From NCBI GenBank assembly GCA_003134035.1, contig PLAE01000196.1, positions 36,681 to 71,866 on the forward strand: 35,186 nt of DNA, in the 5' to 3' direction. Source of the DNA: Candidatus Velthaea versatilis. Its GTDB lineage: Bacteria; Vulcanimicrobiota; Vulcanimicrobiia; Vulcanimicrobiales; Vulcanimicrobiaceae. Position 1 is the first letter of the stretch. Each line of letters opens with the position of its first letter. Below, piece after piece: positions 1 to 7,831 of the stretch. A program made the translations under genes and the position numbers. A model generated the notes under the pieces. The model did no database searches. It worked only from the letters and a program-made list of their open reading frames with translations, and was not told where the DNA came from.

Positions 1-167
1 ACCACGATTCGAGTTCCAACCGGCAGGGTCACGGCGGGATCCGCCGCCCGCGCGTGAAAGGCCTCGCTGCCGCCTCGGATCGGCACCATCACCTCGCCGA
101 CCCGGCCCGGTTCGACGGTCCCGGTCACTCGCCCGACGCGCCCGATGAGTTCCTGCGACGTATCCAT
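1..167 (-). CDS. NfeD-like small OB-fold protein, partial (C-terminus off window)
   Basis: The reverse strand opens at an ATG (165-167) and stays open to the window edge, giving 55 residues beginning MDTSQELIGRVGRVTG. The pattern of G-x-V-G-x-V followed by GRVGEVMVPIRGGSEAFHAR and LPVGTRIVV resembles the soluble C-terminal OB-fold of NfeD proteins, which are often encoded beside flotillin/stomatin genes. That is family knowledge; the partner would lie outside the window. An in-frame GTG 21 bases upstream (186-188) is an alternative start. The protein is cut by the edge, so the full length and any membrane segment cannot be judged. The assignment rests on a short motif and is moderate. Confidence 0.5.
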   Translation of the reverse strand, partial: MDTSQELIGRVGRVTGTVEPGRVGEVMVPIRGGSEAFHARAADPAVTLPVGTRIV

Positions 168-469
168 CCCGGCCCAGGAATTCGCCGCCACCCCACGCGG
201 CGCCGCCCCGCAATGTGGCCGGCGCATCGACTCACAAGTACGGCGTGCTGATAAGCTCGGTCTCCGTGATCCGCGTGTCATTCCAAGTCAGGCGTTGATT
301 TTGCGCCTAACGGGGCCGGCCTATCGGTCGTCCGGCGGCGCGGCTCGCTGCACCATCTCCAGAACATCGTGCGCCGCCGCCGGCGCCAAAGTAACGAAAA
401 TCAAGGGCCCCTCGATTGTCGTAAGAATGAGGGAGGCGCCAACGGCTGTGGTTCTTCGGTGGAGCAAAC

Positions 470-601
470 ATGGAAGTCAAAGGTGCAACCCTTTTGTACA
501 CCTTGGCCGGCGTGATGATCACGTTCGCGGAGGTCATTCTGGAACAACCAATGGAAGCGCCGGACCAGCCGGCTCGTCGAGCCGATGAGGCCGTCGTTTG
601 A
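470..601 (+). CDS. possible small membrane protein (43 aa)
   Basis: An ATG at 470 preceded by a purine-rich GGTGGAG (five bases before the ATG) opens a 43-codon frame ending in TGA at 599-601. The product starts MEVKGATLLYTLAGVMITFA, one plausible transmembrane helix, followed by a short polar tail rich in Glu, Asp, Pro and Arg. I recognise no family. It lies alone in a 430-base gap between two minus-strand genes and stops five bases before the end of the convergent glycosyltransferase gene. It could equally be a chance frame; only the ribosome site and the hydrophobic helix support it. Confidence 0.3.
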   Translation: MEVKGATLLYTLAGVMITFAEVILEQPMEAPDQPARRADEAVV

Positions 602-605
602 CCAA

Positions 606-1661
606 CTAGATGTCAGGCTTGGCCGACCGTCGGCGACGGGCGGCTTCGGCGCAGGCCCGCGCGCGCACCCGGTCGACGGCCGCCAGGATGGCGTCGATGT
701 CGAGCGCGCGCACGCAGGCGAAATCCGGACACGTTTCTTTGCGGTGACCGGGCGGACACGGGTACGTCGCGCGCAGGACCGCGGTGTGCGCGCCCAGCGG
801 CGCCCAGCGATCGGGTTCATCGCTTTGCAGCGCGAAGATGCCGACCGTCGGCGCGTCCGTCGCCGCGGCGACGTGCATCGGCCCGCTGTCCATCGCGACG
901 ACGTACGCGGCTCGGCGCGCCAGCGCCGCGAACACGCCGATCGTCGTCGCGCCGGCAATCGACGTCACCGAACGATCCGCGGCAGCGGCGATCGTCTGTG
1001 CGATCGACGCATCATCAGGCGCGCCGGTGACCAGTAAGGGCAGTCTTTCGCGCGCCCGCAGCGCCCCGGCCAGGCTGACGAAGCCCGCGGTCGGCCAGCG
1101 CGAGCGCTGCGCCGACAGACCGCGCGTCGGGTGCAGCAGCGCGAACCCCCCGCTAATGCCATGAACGCGCAGCAACGCCGCCGCATCGCGTTCGTCGGCC
1201 GCCGTCGGGACGAAGCGCGGTCGCGCATCGGACGTGTCGCAGCCGATCGCGCGCGGATAGTCGAGCAGGATCTGCGTCCAGTGCGTCGTCCGGTCGCCGC
1301 GTTCGCTGCGCACGACGACGCGCTCGGTGAAAAGTGCGGAATACAGCCGCCGCGCCTGGCCGACGCGCACCGGAATGCGCGCGACAAACGGAACCTCCGC
1401 GGTCATGAGCGTGGCCCACGTAATGACCGCAGCGGCGAAGCGCTCGCGTCTTATCCGACGAGCGAGTTCGAGCGCTGACCCCTCGAAGCTGAAGACCCGC
1501 TCGATGTCCGGCACGCGTTCGACGACGTCGCGGTGGGCCGGCAACACCAGCGCGTCGACGTGCGCGAACCGGCTGCGCAGCGCCCGCGCGACGACCGTGG
1601 CCAGCAGCGTGTCGCCGATACCGCCCCCCGCGGCGATGAGCAGCGCGCGCTCAGAGGGCAT
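606..1661 (-). CDS. glycosyltransferase family 9 (heptosyltransferase-like)
   Basis: This is a GT9 enzyme, the ADP-heptose:LPS heptosyltransferase family, expected to act on the cytoplasmic face of the inner membrane. The N-terminus MPSERALLIAAGGGIGDTLL carries the glycine-rich acceptor-side loop. The C-terminal half has the LLHPTRG strand and AMDSGPMHVAAATDAPTVGIF, the family's nucleotide-sugar signature (D-S/T-G-x-x-H-x-A), then a cysteine-containing C-P-P-G-H-R-K-E-T-C stretch seen in many heptosyltransferases. I chose the ATG at 1661 because it directly precedes the conserved core; a longer frame starts at 1697. It overlaps the upstream GT9 gene by 11 bases and is the last gene of the operon. 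Acceptor and exact sugar cannot be read from the sequence. Confidence 0.85.
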   Translation of the reverse strand: MPSERALLIAAGGGIGDTLLATVVARALRSRFAHVDALVLPAHRDVVERVPDIERVFSFEGSALELARRIRRERFAAAVITWATLMTAEVPFVARIPVRVGQARRLYSALFTERVVVRSERGDRTTHWTQILLDYPRAIGCDTSDARPRFVPTAADERDAAALLRVHGISGGFALLHPTRGLSAQRSRWPTAGFVSLAGALRARERLPLLVTGAPDDASIAQTIAAAADRSVTSIAGATTIGVFAALARRAAYVVAMDSGPMHVAAATDAPTVGIFALQSDEPDRWAPLGAHTAVLRATYPCPPGHRKETCPDFACVRALDIDAILAAVDRVRARACAEAARRRRSAKPDI

Positions 1662-2604
1662 CCACCGCACGTTCGATCCGAGCCACGCCCGCGCCACCGC
1701 GCAGATCGCCGGCCACGAAGGCCGTGTAAGGGGCGGCCCACGGATGCCAGCGCGCGATCTGCGCCCGCGCGCCGGCGTCGGGAAAACAGTCGACGACCGG
1801 AATGCCGAGCATCCCGGCCAAATGCGCCGCCCCGGTGTCGGGTGTAACCACGAGCCGCGCGCCCCCGATCACCCGCTTCCACTGCATGACGTCACGGCAG
1901 ACGATGAAGGCGCTGCCCGAGGCCAGACTGATCGCATCGATCTCTTCGGAAGGACTCACGACGAGCCGCGCGCCGCGCGCGGCGAGCGTCGAAACGATCG
2001 TGCCCGCGGACGCCGGATCGAGTCCGATCGCCGTCCACTTACGGCCGAGCTGGACCACGATATCATCGCGGGACGCCGGTGCTTCGCTCAGGATGAGCGG
2101 CCGCAAACGCGCCGGGTCGCGGGTTGGGGCGGTCTCGCCGTGCAGCCCCAAGCCCTCCGCCAACCGGAAGATGATCTCGGCTTCGTGCGCGCATTCGACG
2201 CCGGCCGACGCGGCCCGCGTGACGGGCCGGGTGAGGTGGCGACGAACCCACAGCGACTTGAGCGGCTTGGCCCAGCCGGTCGTGAAGCCGACGCGCAGCG
2301 GGATGCCCTCGGCGAGCCCGTACGCCTCGGGCTCCTCGGACGCGATGAGCGCCACATCGTAGCCGGCGGCCTCGATGCGCGCGCGGGCGATCGCCGCCGA
2401 CTCCTTGGTCGATCCGTGCTTGGGCCACGGAATCCGCTCGAGCACGTGGCGTGCGAAAAGCACGCCCGGTGCGAAGATGTCGCGGTTGCGGTCGGAGAGC
2501 GCCATGCCGACGGCGTGGCCGGCTTCCCGCAAAGCGGCGACGAGCGGCGCGCAAACGAGCGCGTCGCCGATACCGTCGAGCCGAACGATGAGAATTTTAG
2601 CGAT
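1651..2604 (-). CDS. glycosyltransferase family 9 (heptosyltransferase-like), start codon unusual
   Basis: Second GT9 gene of the operon. The C-terminal signature TPDTGAAHLAGMLGIPVVDCF is clear. The conserved N-terminal strand and loop, AKILIVRLDGIGDALVCAPL, is encoded at about 2547-2601, but no ATG, GTG or TTG precedes it within at least 70 bases in frame. The first ordinary start downstream is a TTG at 2530-2532, which would remove this core element. I therefore extend the gene to an ATC at 2602-2604, preceded by GGGG at a suitable distance; an ATT at 2593-2595 is another option. The start overlaps the stop of the family-2 glycosyltransferase gene (TAA at 2597-2599). Function is inferred as attachment of heptose or a related sugar to a surface glycolipid. 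Confidence applies to the family, not to the start. Confidence 0.8.
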   Translation of the reverse strand: MAKILIVRLDGIGDALVCAPLVAALREAGHAVGMALSDRNRDIFAPGVLFARHVLERIPWPKHGSTKESAAIARARIEAAGYDVALIASEEPEAYGLAEGIPLRVGFTTGWAKPLKSLWVRRHLTRPVTRAASAGVECAHEAEIIFRLAEGLGLHGETAPTRDPARLRPLILSEAPASRDDIVVQLGRKWTAIGLDPASAGTIVSTLAARGARLVVSPSEEIDAISLASGSAFIVCRDVMQWKRVIGGARLVVTPDTGAAHLAGMLGIPVVDCFPDAGARAQIARWHPWAAPYTAFVAGDLRGGAGVARIERAVDAL

Positions 2605-3463
2605 CGCGCCCCAATGCTCGCTCGAGCTCGTCGACGTAGACGCTGTCGAGCAACCGGCCGCGGGCGAAGCGCGCCAAGACGCGCGGTGCCCGCGGGCTCG
2701 TCGCGATTCCGGCGAAGAGGGCTTGGGCCGAACGCGGAGCGAGCGCCTTGGCCCGCAGCAGATTCGCCGCGTACGCGCCGGTCGCGAGTTTGGCGCGCGA
2801 CGTCGGCGCTTTGCGCACCAGCCGCGCGGCCATGCGGGCCTTCTCGATCGTGCGGCCGAGGGCGACGTCGATCGTTTCCGCCTGCGGCGGCTTAACGTGC
2901 CACAGATACGCGTCCCACGTGAAGACCCGCCGGACGTCGAACGCGCGCAGCCGCAGACCCACTTCGGTATCTTCCCAGCCGTACAAATCGAACTGCTCGT
3001 CGAAGCCGCCGACGGCTTCCAAGGATGCTTTGCGCACGCTGACGTTGCACGTGCAAAAGAACGCAGCGGAATAGTTCGCCGCGTTCGGAGAAGGCCGATC
3101 GCTGGGCCCGGGTACGTTGATGATCGGACCCGATACCGCCAGCGGAAAGACCGCGGCGGCGTGCTCGCGCGCGTGCGCCGCGATGAAACCCGCCGGCACG
3201 ATAACGTCGTCGTCGACGAAGAGCAAATAGGGCCCGGCCGCGGCCGCCACGCCGCGATTGCGGGCTCGGCCGCGGTTGGGAATCGGCTCGTAGAGGTAGC
3301 GTGCGCCGTGCTTGTCCGCGATCCGGCGCGTATCGTCGGTCGAGCCGTTGTCGACGACGATGAACTCCGTGGGCGGGGCCGTGCCTTGCAGCCGCAATGA
3401 GTCGAGCGCCGCGTCGAGCCGGGCCGCCCGATCCTTGGTGGCGATGACGACCGAAAACTTCAT
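2597..3463 (-). CDS. glycosyltransferase family 2
   Basis: A GT-A fold inverting glycosyltransferase of 288 residues. It begins MKFSVVIATKDRAARLDAAL, the family-2 N-terminal strand, has VVDNGSTDDT for the nucleotide, LLFVDDDVIVP as the metal-binding DxD region near residue 90, and GWEDTEVGLRLRAFDVR in the catalytic-base region (ED motif). There is no membrane segment, so it probably works as a soluble or peripheral enzyme. It sits between an LpxB-like gene, whose stop lies 7 bases upstream, and a GT9 gene that overlaps its 3' end. The context points to assembly of LPS core or another cell-surface glycan. Donor sugar is unknown. Confidence 0.88.
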   Translation of the reverse strand: MKFSVVIATKDRAARLDAALDSLRLQGTAPPTEFIVVDNGSTDDTRRIADKHGARYLYEPIPNRGRARNRGVAAAAGPYLLFVDDDVIVPAGFIAAHAREHAAAVFPLAVSGPIINVPGPSDRPSPNAANYSAAFFCTCNVSVRKASLEAVGGFDEQFDLYGWEDTEVGLRLRAFDVRRVFTWDAYLWHVKPPQAETIDVALGRTIEKARMAARLVRKAPTSRAKLATGAYAANLLRAKALAPRSAQALFAGIATSPRAPRVLARFARGRLLDSVYVDELERALGRDR

Positions 3464-3470
3464 GATAGCG

Positions 3471-4679
3471 CTATACCGATTCTAAGAGGGCCGCGCTCAT
3501 CCGCTTGGCGGCGCCGGCGTGTGCAGTATACCGCTCGCGCAGCTCGTTCCCGGTGCGCGCGCACCAGTCGGCGTCGCCGTAACGTTCCGCGGCGACCGCG
3601 GCCACGCGCGCCGGAAAGAGCGTCCCGCTCAGCTCGGGGATGAGCTCGCGGCCGGCATCGATGTTGGGCTGCGCGAAATAGCGGAAGCGCTTTGCCACGG
3701 CGACCGCCGCCGCGCGCTTGAGAGACGCGCCGATAACGGGTAGCCGGCCGACGTACTGCAGCGGGCCGTTGATGACTGCTAATTCCGGCGAGTTGAACGG
3801 CAGACAGCAGATCGACGCGACGCCGATCGCCGCGAGTTCGATGAGTTTGGTGCCGGGAATCGAGATCGCCAGGCGCGCGGCGACGGCGGCGCGCATCGTC
3901 GCTCGGACGAGCGCGAACCGGAACTCGCCGCTGCGAATCGCGTTGCCGCCCTCGCACAGGTGCGCCGGCGCGCCGTACGCGCGCGGCGCTCCGCCGGCGC
4001 GCAAGGCGGCATCGAGTTCGGCGTCGGTCGTGAACGGCGAACGGCCGAACGCGATCGGAACGTCGCCGAGGCGCCGCCGCAGCACGACGGCAACGGCGAC
4101 GAAGAACGGATACAAGTTCGCCACTTCGTGCTTGCGCGAACCGGGCAGGATGATGATGCCGTCGCGCGCGGCATCGCTGGGCGGATCGCCGTACGCGCCC
4201 GACGCCTCCGCTAGCGCGGCATCGATCACGAGATTGCCGACGACGCTGATCCGTTCGTCGGGCGTGCCCCAGCGCTCGAGCTGGCGGCGATTGGGTTCGT
4301 CGACGGCGAACACGCGCGCGAAGAGTTCGCGGTACGATCGGCGCGAAAACTTGTACGACGTCGCGATGCCGCCCAAACGGTTGTGCACGCGCGCCGCGTG
4401 CATGAGGTCGCCGCCCAAATACTGGACCCGGTCGACGTGCGCCGGCATGTCGGCCGGCGAACGCCCCAGCGCGAAACGGACGTATTCGCGCGGCGGGTAG
4501 ACGTGAGCGCGCGGGAAGAGCGCGCGCGCCACGTCGGCCTCGTGTCCGGTCGCGTAATCGTCGGGCACGCAAAAGAGCCGCACGTCGGTCTCGGGCGCGC
4601 GGGCATACACTTCGGCCAGCAGCGGGCGGACCCAGCCGGCAAACTCGCCCGGGCCGTTCGCGGTCAGGGCGAGGATCAC
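3471..4679 (-). CDS. LpxB-like lipid-A-disaccharide synthase-related glycosyltransferase
   Basis: A 402-residue GT-B protein related to LpxB (family GT19). The N-terminus MILALTANGPGEFAGWVRPL matches the LpxB pattern in which a glycine-rich loop and G-E follow the first strand. The middle has VFAVDEPNRRQLERWG, VGNLVIDAAL and IIILPGSRKHEVANLYPFF (the G-S-R-x-x-E motif), and the end has LAISIPGTKLIELAAIGV, the donor-site region. Classical LpxB is about 380 residues and couples UDP-diacylglucosamine to lipid X. This sequence is closer to the LpxB-related proteins of uncertain substrate, so I do not assign lpxB. It starts with a GTG that overlaps the TGA of the upstream rfaE2 gene (GTGA), a sign of coupled translation. 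Confidence 0.7.
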   Translation of the reverse strand: MILALTANGPGEFAGWVRPLLAEVYARAPETDVRLFCVPDDYATGHEADVARALFPRAHVYPPREYVRFALGRSPADMPAHVDRVQYLGGDLMHAARVHNRLGGIATSYKFSRRSYRELFARVFAVDEPNRRQLERWGTPDERISVVGNLVIDAALAEASGAYGDPPSDAARDGIIILPGSRKHEVANLYPFFVAVAVVLRRRLGDVPIAFGRSPFTTDAELDAALRAGGAPRAYGAPAHLCEGGNAIRSGEFRFALVRATMRAAVAARLAISIPGTKLIELAAIGVASICCLPFNSPELAVINGPLQYVGRLPVIGASLKRAAAVAVAKRFRYFAQPNIDAGRELIPELSGTLFPARVAAVAAERYGDADWCARTGNELRERYTAHAGAAKRMSAALLESV

Positions 4680-5179
4680 GCGCGCTGCGCGCTGCGGACG
4701 CGGGCGACGATATCGGTCGTGCTTTTGCCGGCCTCGTGGGGCGCCAGCAAGATGCGTCCGCCGTGGGATTCGACCACGTAGCGTTCGGGGAGCTCGTCAA
4801 CGCGGTACTGCGCGCTCTTCACGTGGATGTCGGGCGCGATGCGGTCGAGCAGCACTTCGGGCGTGCGTTCGGAAAAGCCGACGACGATGTCGACGCTGCG
4901 CAAACCCGCGAGCACCGCAGCCCGATCGTCAAAGTGCGAAAACGGACGTTCGGCGCCCTTGAGCCCGCGCACCGAATCGTCGCTATTGAGCCCGACGACC
5001 AGGGCGTCGCCCTGCGCGCGCGCCCAGGCCAAATACCGGACGTGACCGGCGTGCAGCAGATCGAAGCAGCCGTTGGTGAACACCACCACGCGGCCCGCCG
5101 CGGCCTGCTTTTCACGCCAGGCGACGGCCGTTTGGACGTCGCAGACGCGGCCCGCGAAAAGGCTAGGTTCGATTTCCAT
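4676..5179 (-). CDS. rfaE2: D-glycero-beta-D-manno-heptose 1-phosphate adenylyltransferase
   Basis: Last step of ADP-D,D-heptose synthesis: transfer of AMP from ATP to heptose 1-phosphate in the cytoplasm. The 167-residue protein is a cytidylyltransferase-fold enzyme with FTNGCFDLLHAGHVRYL (the HxGH nucleotide site at residues 43-46), VGLNSDDSVRGLKG, and the late GKSTTDIV motif. In E. coli this activity is the C-terminal half of the two-domain HldE; here it is a separate gene after the kinase gene. The ATG at 5177-5179 overlaps the kinase 3' end by 17 bases. The reading frame stays open further upstream, but that part is a shadow of the kinase gene. Confidence 0.93.
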   Translation of the reverse strand: MEIEPSLFAGRVCDVQTAVAWREKQAAAGRVVVFTNGCFDLLHAGHVRYLAWARAQGDALVVGLNSDDSVRGLKGAERPFSHFDDRAAVLAGLRSVDIVVGFSERTPEVLLDRIAPDIHVKSAQYRVDELPERYVVESHGGRILLAPHEAGKSTTDIVARVRSAQRA

Positions 5180-6155
5180 CGTCTTCCAGCAGCGCGATGA
5201 TCTCGGCCGGCGACGCGGTCGCGGTGCCGAGCTTTTCGACCACCGCGCCGGCGGCGAAATTCGCCAGCTGCATCGCGGTTTCGATCGGCATCCGGGCCGC
5301 GAGCGCCAAGGTGAGCACCGCCACGACCGTGTCGCCGGCGCCGCTGACGTCGAAGACCGAACGCGCCACCGACGGAATATCGGCGCGTTCGCCGTCGCGG
5401 CCAAAGAGCGACATCCCCGCTTCGCCGCGCGTGATGATGACGTCGCGGCAGCCCAGCCGGTTGAGCAGCGTCCGGCCCGCGAGTTCGAGCGAAGCGCCAT
5501 CGACGATCGCGATCCCGGTCGCGCGCGCGGCCTCGGACACGTTCGGGGCCACGCAATTCACGCCGGCGAAAATAGCGACGTTTTCGGGCTTGGGGTCAGC
5601 GATCACGAGCGGACAGCCAAGTGCCGCTTCGACGATCTCGCGCGATAAGAACCCCTTCCCATAATCGCTGAGCACGACCGCGTCGGCGTCGGCGACCGCA
5701 TCCACCACGCGCGCCACGGCGGTCGCGCGATCCGCGGTCGACAACGGGGCCGTCGACTCCCAATCGGCGCGCACGACCTGCTGATTGTGCGCGACCACCC
5801 GCGTCTTGCGCGTCGTGGGTCGATCGCCGAGCACGATGATGCCCTGCGTGTCGACGCCGATTTCGGCGAACAGCGCCCGCGCCCGCTCGCCTTCGGCGTC
5901 CTGCCCGATCGCGCCGACGAACGCCACCGTCGCGCCCAACGCGCGCAGATTGTTCGCGACGTTGCCGGCACCACCAAGCGTAAACGAATGGCTCGTCACG
6001 CTGACGACGGGCACCGGGGCTTCGGGCGAGATGCGACTGACTTTGCCCCAAATCCACTCGTCGATCATCACGTCGCCCACGACGACGACGCGCCGGCCGG
6101 CCATGCGGGCCAGCAGTTCGCTCGCCGTGGGAACGGCGATTGCGTCAAGCCCCAC
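5163..6155 (-). CDS. rfaE1: D-glycero-beta-D-manno-heptose 7-phosphate kinase
   Basis: PfkB/ribokinase-family sugar kinase of 330 residues that phosphorylates D-glycero-D-manno-heptose 7-phosphate at C1. Visible motifs are VVVVGDVMIDEWIWGKVSRI near residue 23, TLGGAGNVANNLRALGA at 59-75, and the ribokinase signature DVSGAGDTVVAV, with the catalytic Asp at residue 275. It corresponds to the N-terminal domain of HldE. I chose the GTG at 6153-6155, which overlaps the gmhB stop by 11 bases and gives a normal family length; the frame continues to 6272 inside gmhB and that extension shows no homology. It is one of four consecutive genes that convert sedoheptulose 7-phosphate to ADP-heptose. Confidence 0.93.
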   Translation of the reverse strand: MGLDAIAVPTASELLARMAGRRVVVVGDVMIDEWIWGKVSRISPEAPVPVVSVTSHSFTLGGAGNVANNLRALGATVAFVGAIGQDAEGERARALFAEIGVDTQGIIVLGDRPTTRKTRVVAHNQQVVRADWESTAPLSTADRATAVARVVDAVADADAVVLSDYGKGFLSREIVEAALGCPLVIADPKPENVAIFAGVNCVAPNVSEAARATGIAIVDGASLELAGRTLLNRLGCRDVIITRGEAGMSLFGRDGERADIPSVARSVFDVSGAGDTVVAVLTLALAARMPIETAMQLANFAAGAVVEKLGTATASPAEIIALLEDDGNRT

Positions 6156-6696
6156 GGCGCACGATCCATTGCGCGGCTTCGAGCAGCGTGCGCGCGCGAA
6201 AGTCGGGCTCCGGTCCGACGTACGGCGCAGGCCCCGGAACGAGCACGCCCGGAATACCCAACCGCTGGCCAAGTTCGATATCGCTGCCGCGATCGCCGAC
6301 GACGGCGCTGCGTGCGACGTCGATGCCGTGCTCGCGCGCCGCGCGCTGGATCATCCCGGGTTCCGGCTTGCGGCAGTCGCACCCATCGCCGTAGTGCGGA
6401 CAAAAATAAAACGCATCGACTTTCACATCAGCCGCATGCAGCCGCGCGACGATCTCGGCATTGATGCCGTGCACGGCGGCTTCGTCGAAATAGCCGCGCG
6501 CGACCCCGGATTGGTTGGTCACGACCACGCACGCGTACCCGGCACCGGCGAACGTGCGCAACGCTTCGGCGACCGTCGGCAGCACCCGCACGTCGGCGCG
6601 TTTGTGCACGAACCCGACATCGTCGATGAGCGTACCGTCACGATCGAGAAACGCCGCCGGCTTGCCCGACATCGGCCGCGTTGGCACCGACGTCAC
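6145..6696 (-). CDS. gmhB: D-glycero-beta-D-manno-heptose 1,7-bisphosphate 7-phosphatase
   Basis: HAD-superfamily phosphatase that removes the 7-phosphate from heptose 1,7-bisphosphate. Motif I is AAFLDRDGTLIDDVGF (nucleophile DxD), motif II is VVVTNQSGVARGYF, and the family-typical zinc site is CPHYGDGCDCRKPEPGM, followed by VGDRGSDIELGQRLGI as motif IV. Length is about 183 residues, normal for GmhB. I chose the GTG at 6694-6696 because it forms a GTGA overlap with the gmhA stop; an ATG at 6670-6672, eight codons later, is equally compatible with the family. Upstream in-frame sequence belongs to gmhA in another frame. Confidence 0.93.
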   Translation of the reverse strand: MTSVPTRPMSGKPAAFLDRDGTLIDDVGFVHKRADVRVLPTVAEALRTFAGAGYACVVVTNQSGVARGYFDEAAVHGINAEIVARLHAADVKVDAFYFCPHYGDGCDCRKPEPGMIQRAAREHGIDVARSAVVGDRGSDIELGQRLGIPGVLVPGPAPYVGPEPDFRARTLLEAAQWIVRRGA

Positions 6697-7376
6697 GATT
6701 TGAAGATCAACGCTTGTTCGACCAGATCGCAAATGATGTGGCCCAGGGTGATGTGGACTTCTTGGACGATCGCGGAGTAGCCCTCGGGTCCGATCAACGC
6801 CAAGTCGGCGATCTCGGCGACGCGCCCGCCGCCGTTGCCGGTGAACGCCACCGTAACGGCACCGCGGCGGCGGGCTTCTTCGAGGGCGAGCACGATATTG
6901 CGCGACGAGCCGCTCGTGGTGATGCCGACGACGACGTCGCCGGGCTGCGCAAACGATTCCATCTGCCGCTCGAAGACGTGATCGTAGCCGAAATCGTTGG
7001 AGATCGCGGTGAGCGCCGACGTGTTGACCGACAGGGATTCCGAGTGCAAGCCGCGCCGGTCGCGCAAAAATCGTCCGCTGAATTCTGCGGCGAGGTGCTG
7101 CGCATCGGCGGCGCTGCCGCCGTTGCCGAACCACAGGACCTTGTGTCCGCCGGTAAAGGCGCGGACCATCGCCGCGACGATCGCTTCAACTTGACCCGGA
7201 TAACGCGGCGCTTCGAGCAGACCTTTGCGGTCGGCCAGCAGCTCGTCGAAGCCCCGCTGGCCGCGGACATCGACGGACCGGGACGGCGTCAAAGCGGCGG
7301 CGTTCGGGCGTTGGTCGAGCCGCTCATCGGTGGTGTCGGGCGAAGTAGCGTGCCGCTCGCCTAGGGTTCGATCCAA
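6693..7376 (-). CDS. gmhA: phosphoheptose isomerase (sedoheptulose 7-phosphate isomerase)
   Basis: First committed enzyme of heptose synthesis, converting sedoheptulose 7-phosphate to D-glycero-D-manno-heptose 7-phosphate. The SIS domain shows WFGNGGSAADAQHLAAEFSG at residues 82-101, SVNTSALTAISNDFGY, GITTSGSSRNIVLALEEA (phosphate-binding serines) and VQEVHITLGHIICDLVEQ with the second pair of zinc-ligand residues. The frame encodes 227 residues, about 30 more than usual. The N-terminal 40 residues look unlike the family, and no ATG or GTG exists upstream of the core. The start is the TTG at 7374-7376, overlapping accB by 16 bases, or a TTG at 7290-7292. Confidence 0.92.
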   Translation of the reverse strand: MDRTLGERHATSPDTTDERLDQRPNAAALTPSRSVDVRGQRGFDELLADRKGLLEAPRYPGQVEAIVAAMVRAFTGGHKVLWFGNGGSAADAQHLAAEFSGRFLRDRRGLHSESLSVNTSALTAISNDFGYDHVFERQMESFAQPGDVVVGITTSGSSRNIVLALEEARRRGAVTVAFTGNGGGRVAEIADLALIGPEGYSAIVQEVHITLGHIICDLVEQALIFKS

Positions 7377-7831
7377 AATAATTCCTCGTTCAGCCGGACC
7401 AGCTCGCCGTTTTCCGGCAGAATGCGGGTGACGACCCCCGCGAAATCGCTCGTGATCTCATTCATGAGCTTCATCGCCTCGAGAATGCACAGCGGCTGAC
7501 CGACGGTGACACGGTCGCCGACGGAAACGAACGGCTCGGAACCCGGCGTGGCCGAACGATAAAAGACCCCGACGACCGGCGCGGTAACCTTGAGCGCGCG
7601 ATCCGGGGCGCTGGGGGCGGCGGCCGGCGCCGCCACGCCGGCCGCGCCATTGACGCCGACGGACGGCAGCAGGGCGGGCGCCGAGGCGTACGCGACCGGA
7701 ACACTCGTGGGCAGCTCGCGCCGAACCAACTCGTACTCGGCGTCGCCGACCTTCACGCGGATGAGGTCGAGATCGAACTCCATGAGGATCTCGCCCAGCG
7801 CGCGAACGCGAGACGCTTCGTGATCTTCCAT
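7361..7831 (-). CDS. accB: biotin carboxyl carrier protein of acetyl-CoA carboxylase
   Basis: Carries CO2 on biotin between biotin carboxylase and carboxyltransferase in the first step of fatty-acid synthesis. The 156-residue protein has a short N-terminal segment, an Ala/Pro-rich flexible linker (about residues 45-78) and a C-terminal biotinyl domain with LCILEAMKLMNEITSDFAG; the lysine in EAMKLMNE (residue 121) is the biotinylation site. The ATG directly follows the hisS stop codon (TAGATG), so the two genes must be co-transcribed. No accC is adjacent, although accB-accC is the common arrangement. Confidence 0.95.
   Translation of the reverse strand: MEDHEASRVRALGEILMEFDLDLIRVKVGDAEYELVRRELPTSVPVAYASAPALLPSVGVNGAAGVAAPAAAPSAPDRALKVTAPVVGVFYRSATPGSEPFVSVGDRVTVGQPLCILEAMKLMNEITSDFAGVVTRILPENGELVRLNEELFWIEP

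Noticed and set aside
1327-2895. 522-codon open frame antisense to the glycosyltransferase genes
   Set aside because: It crosses three gene boundaries of the real operon and has shadow-like composition.
5180-5500. N-terminal extension of rfaE2 as a fused HldE-type protein
   Set aside because: The extra residues are the kinase gene read in the wrong frame; the kinase is a separate complete gene in its own frame.
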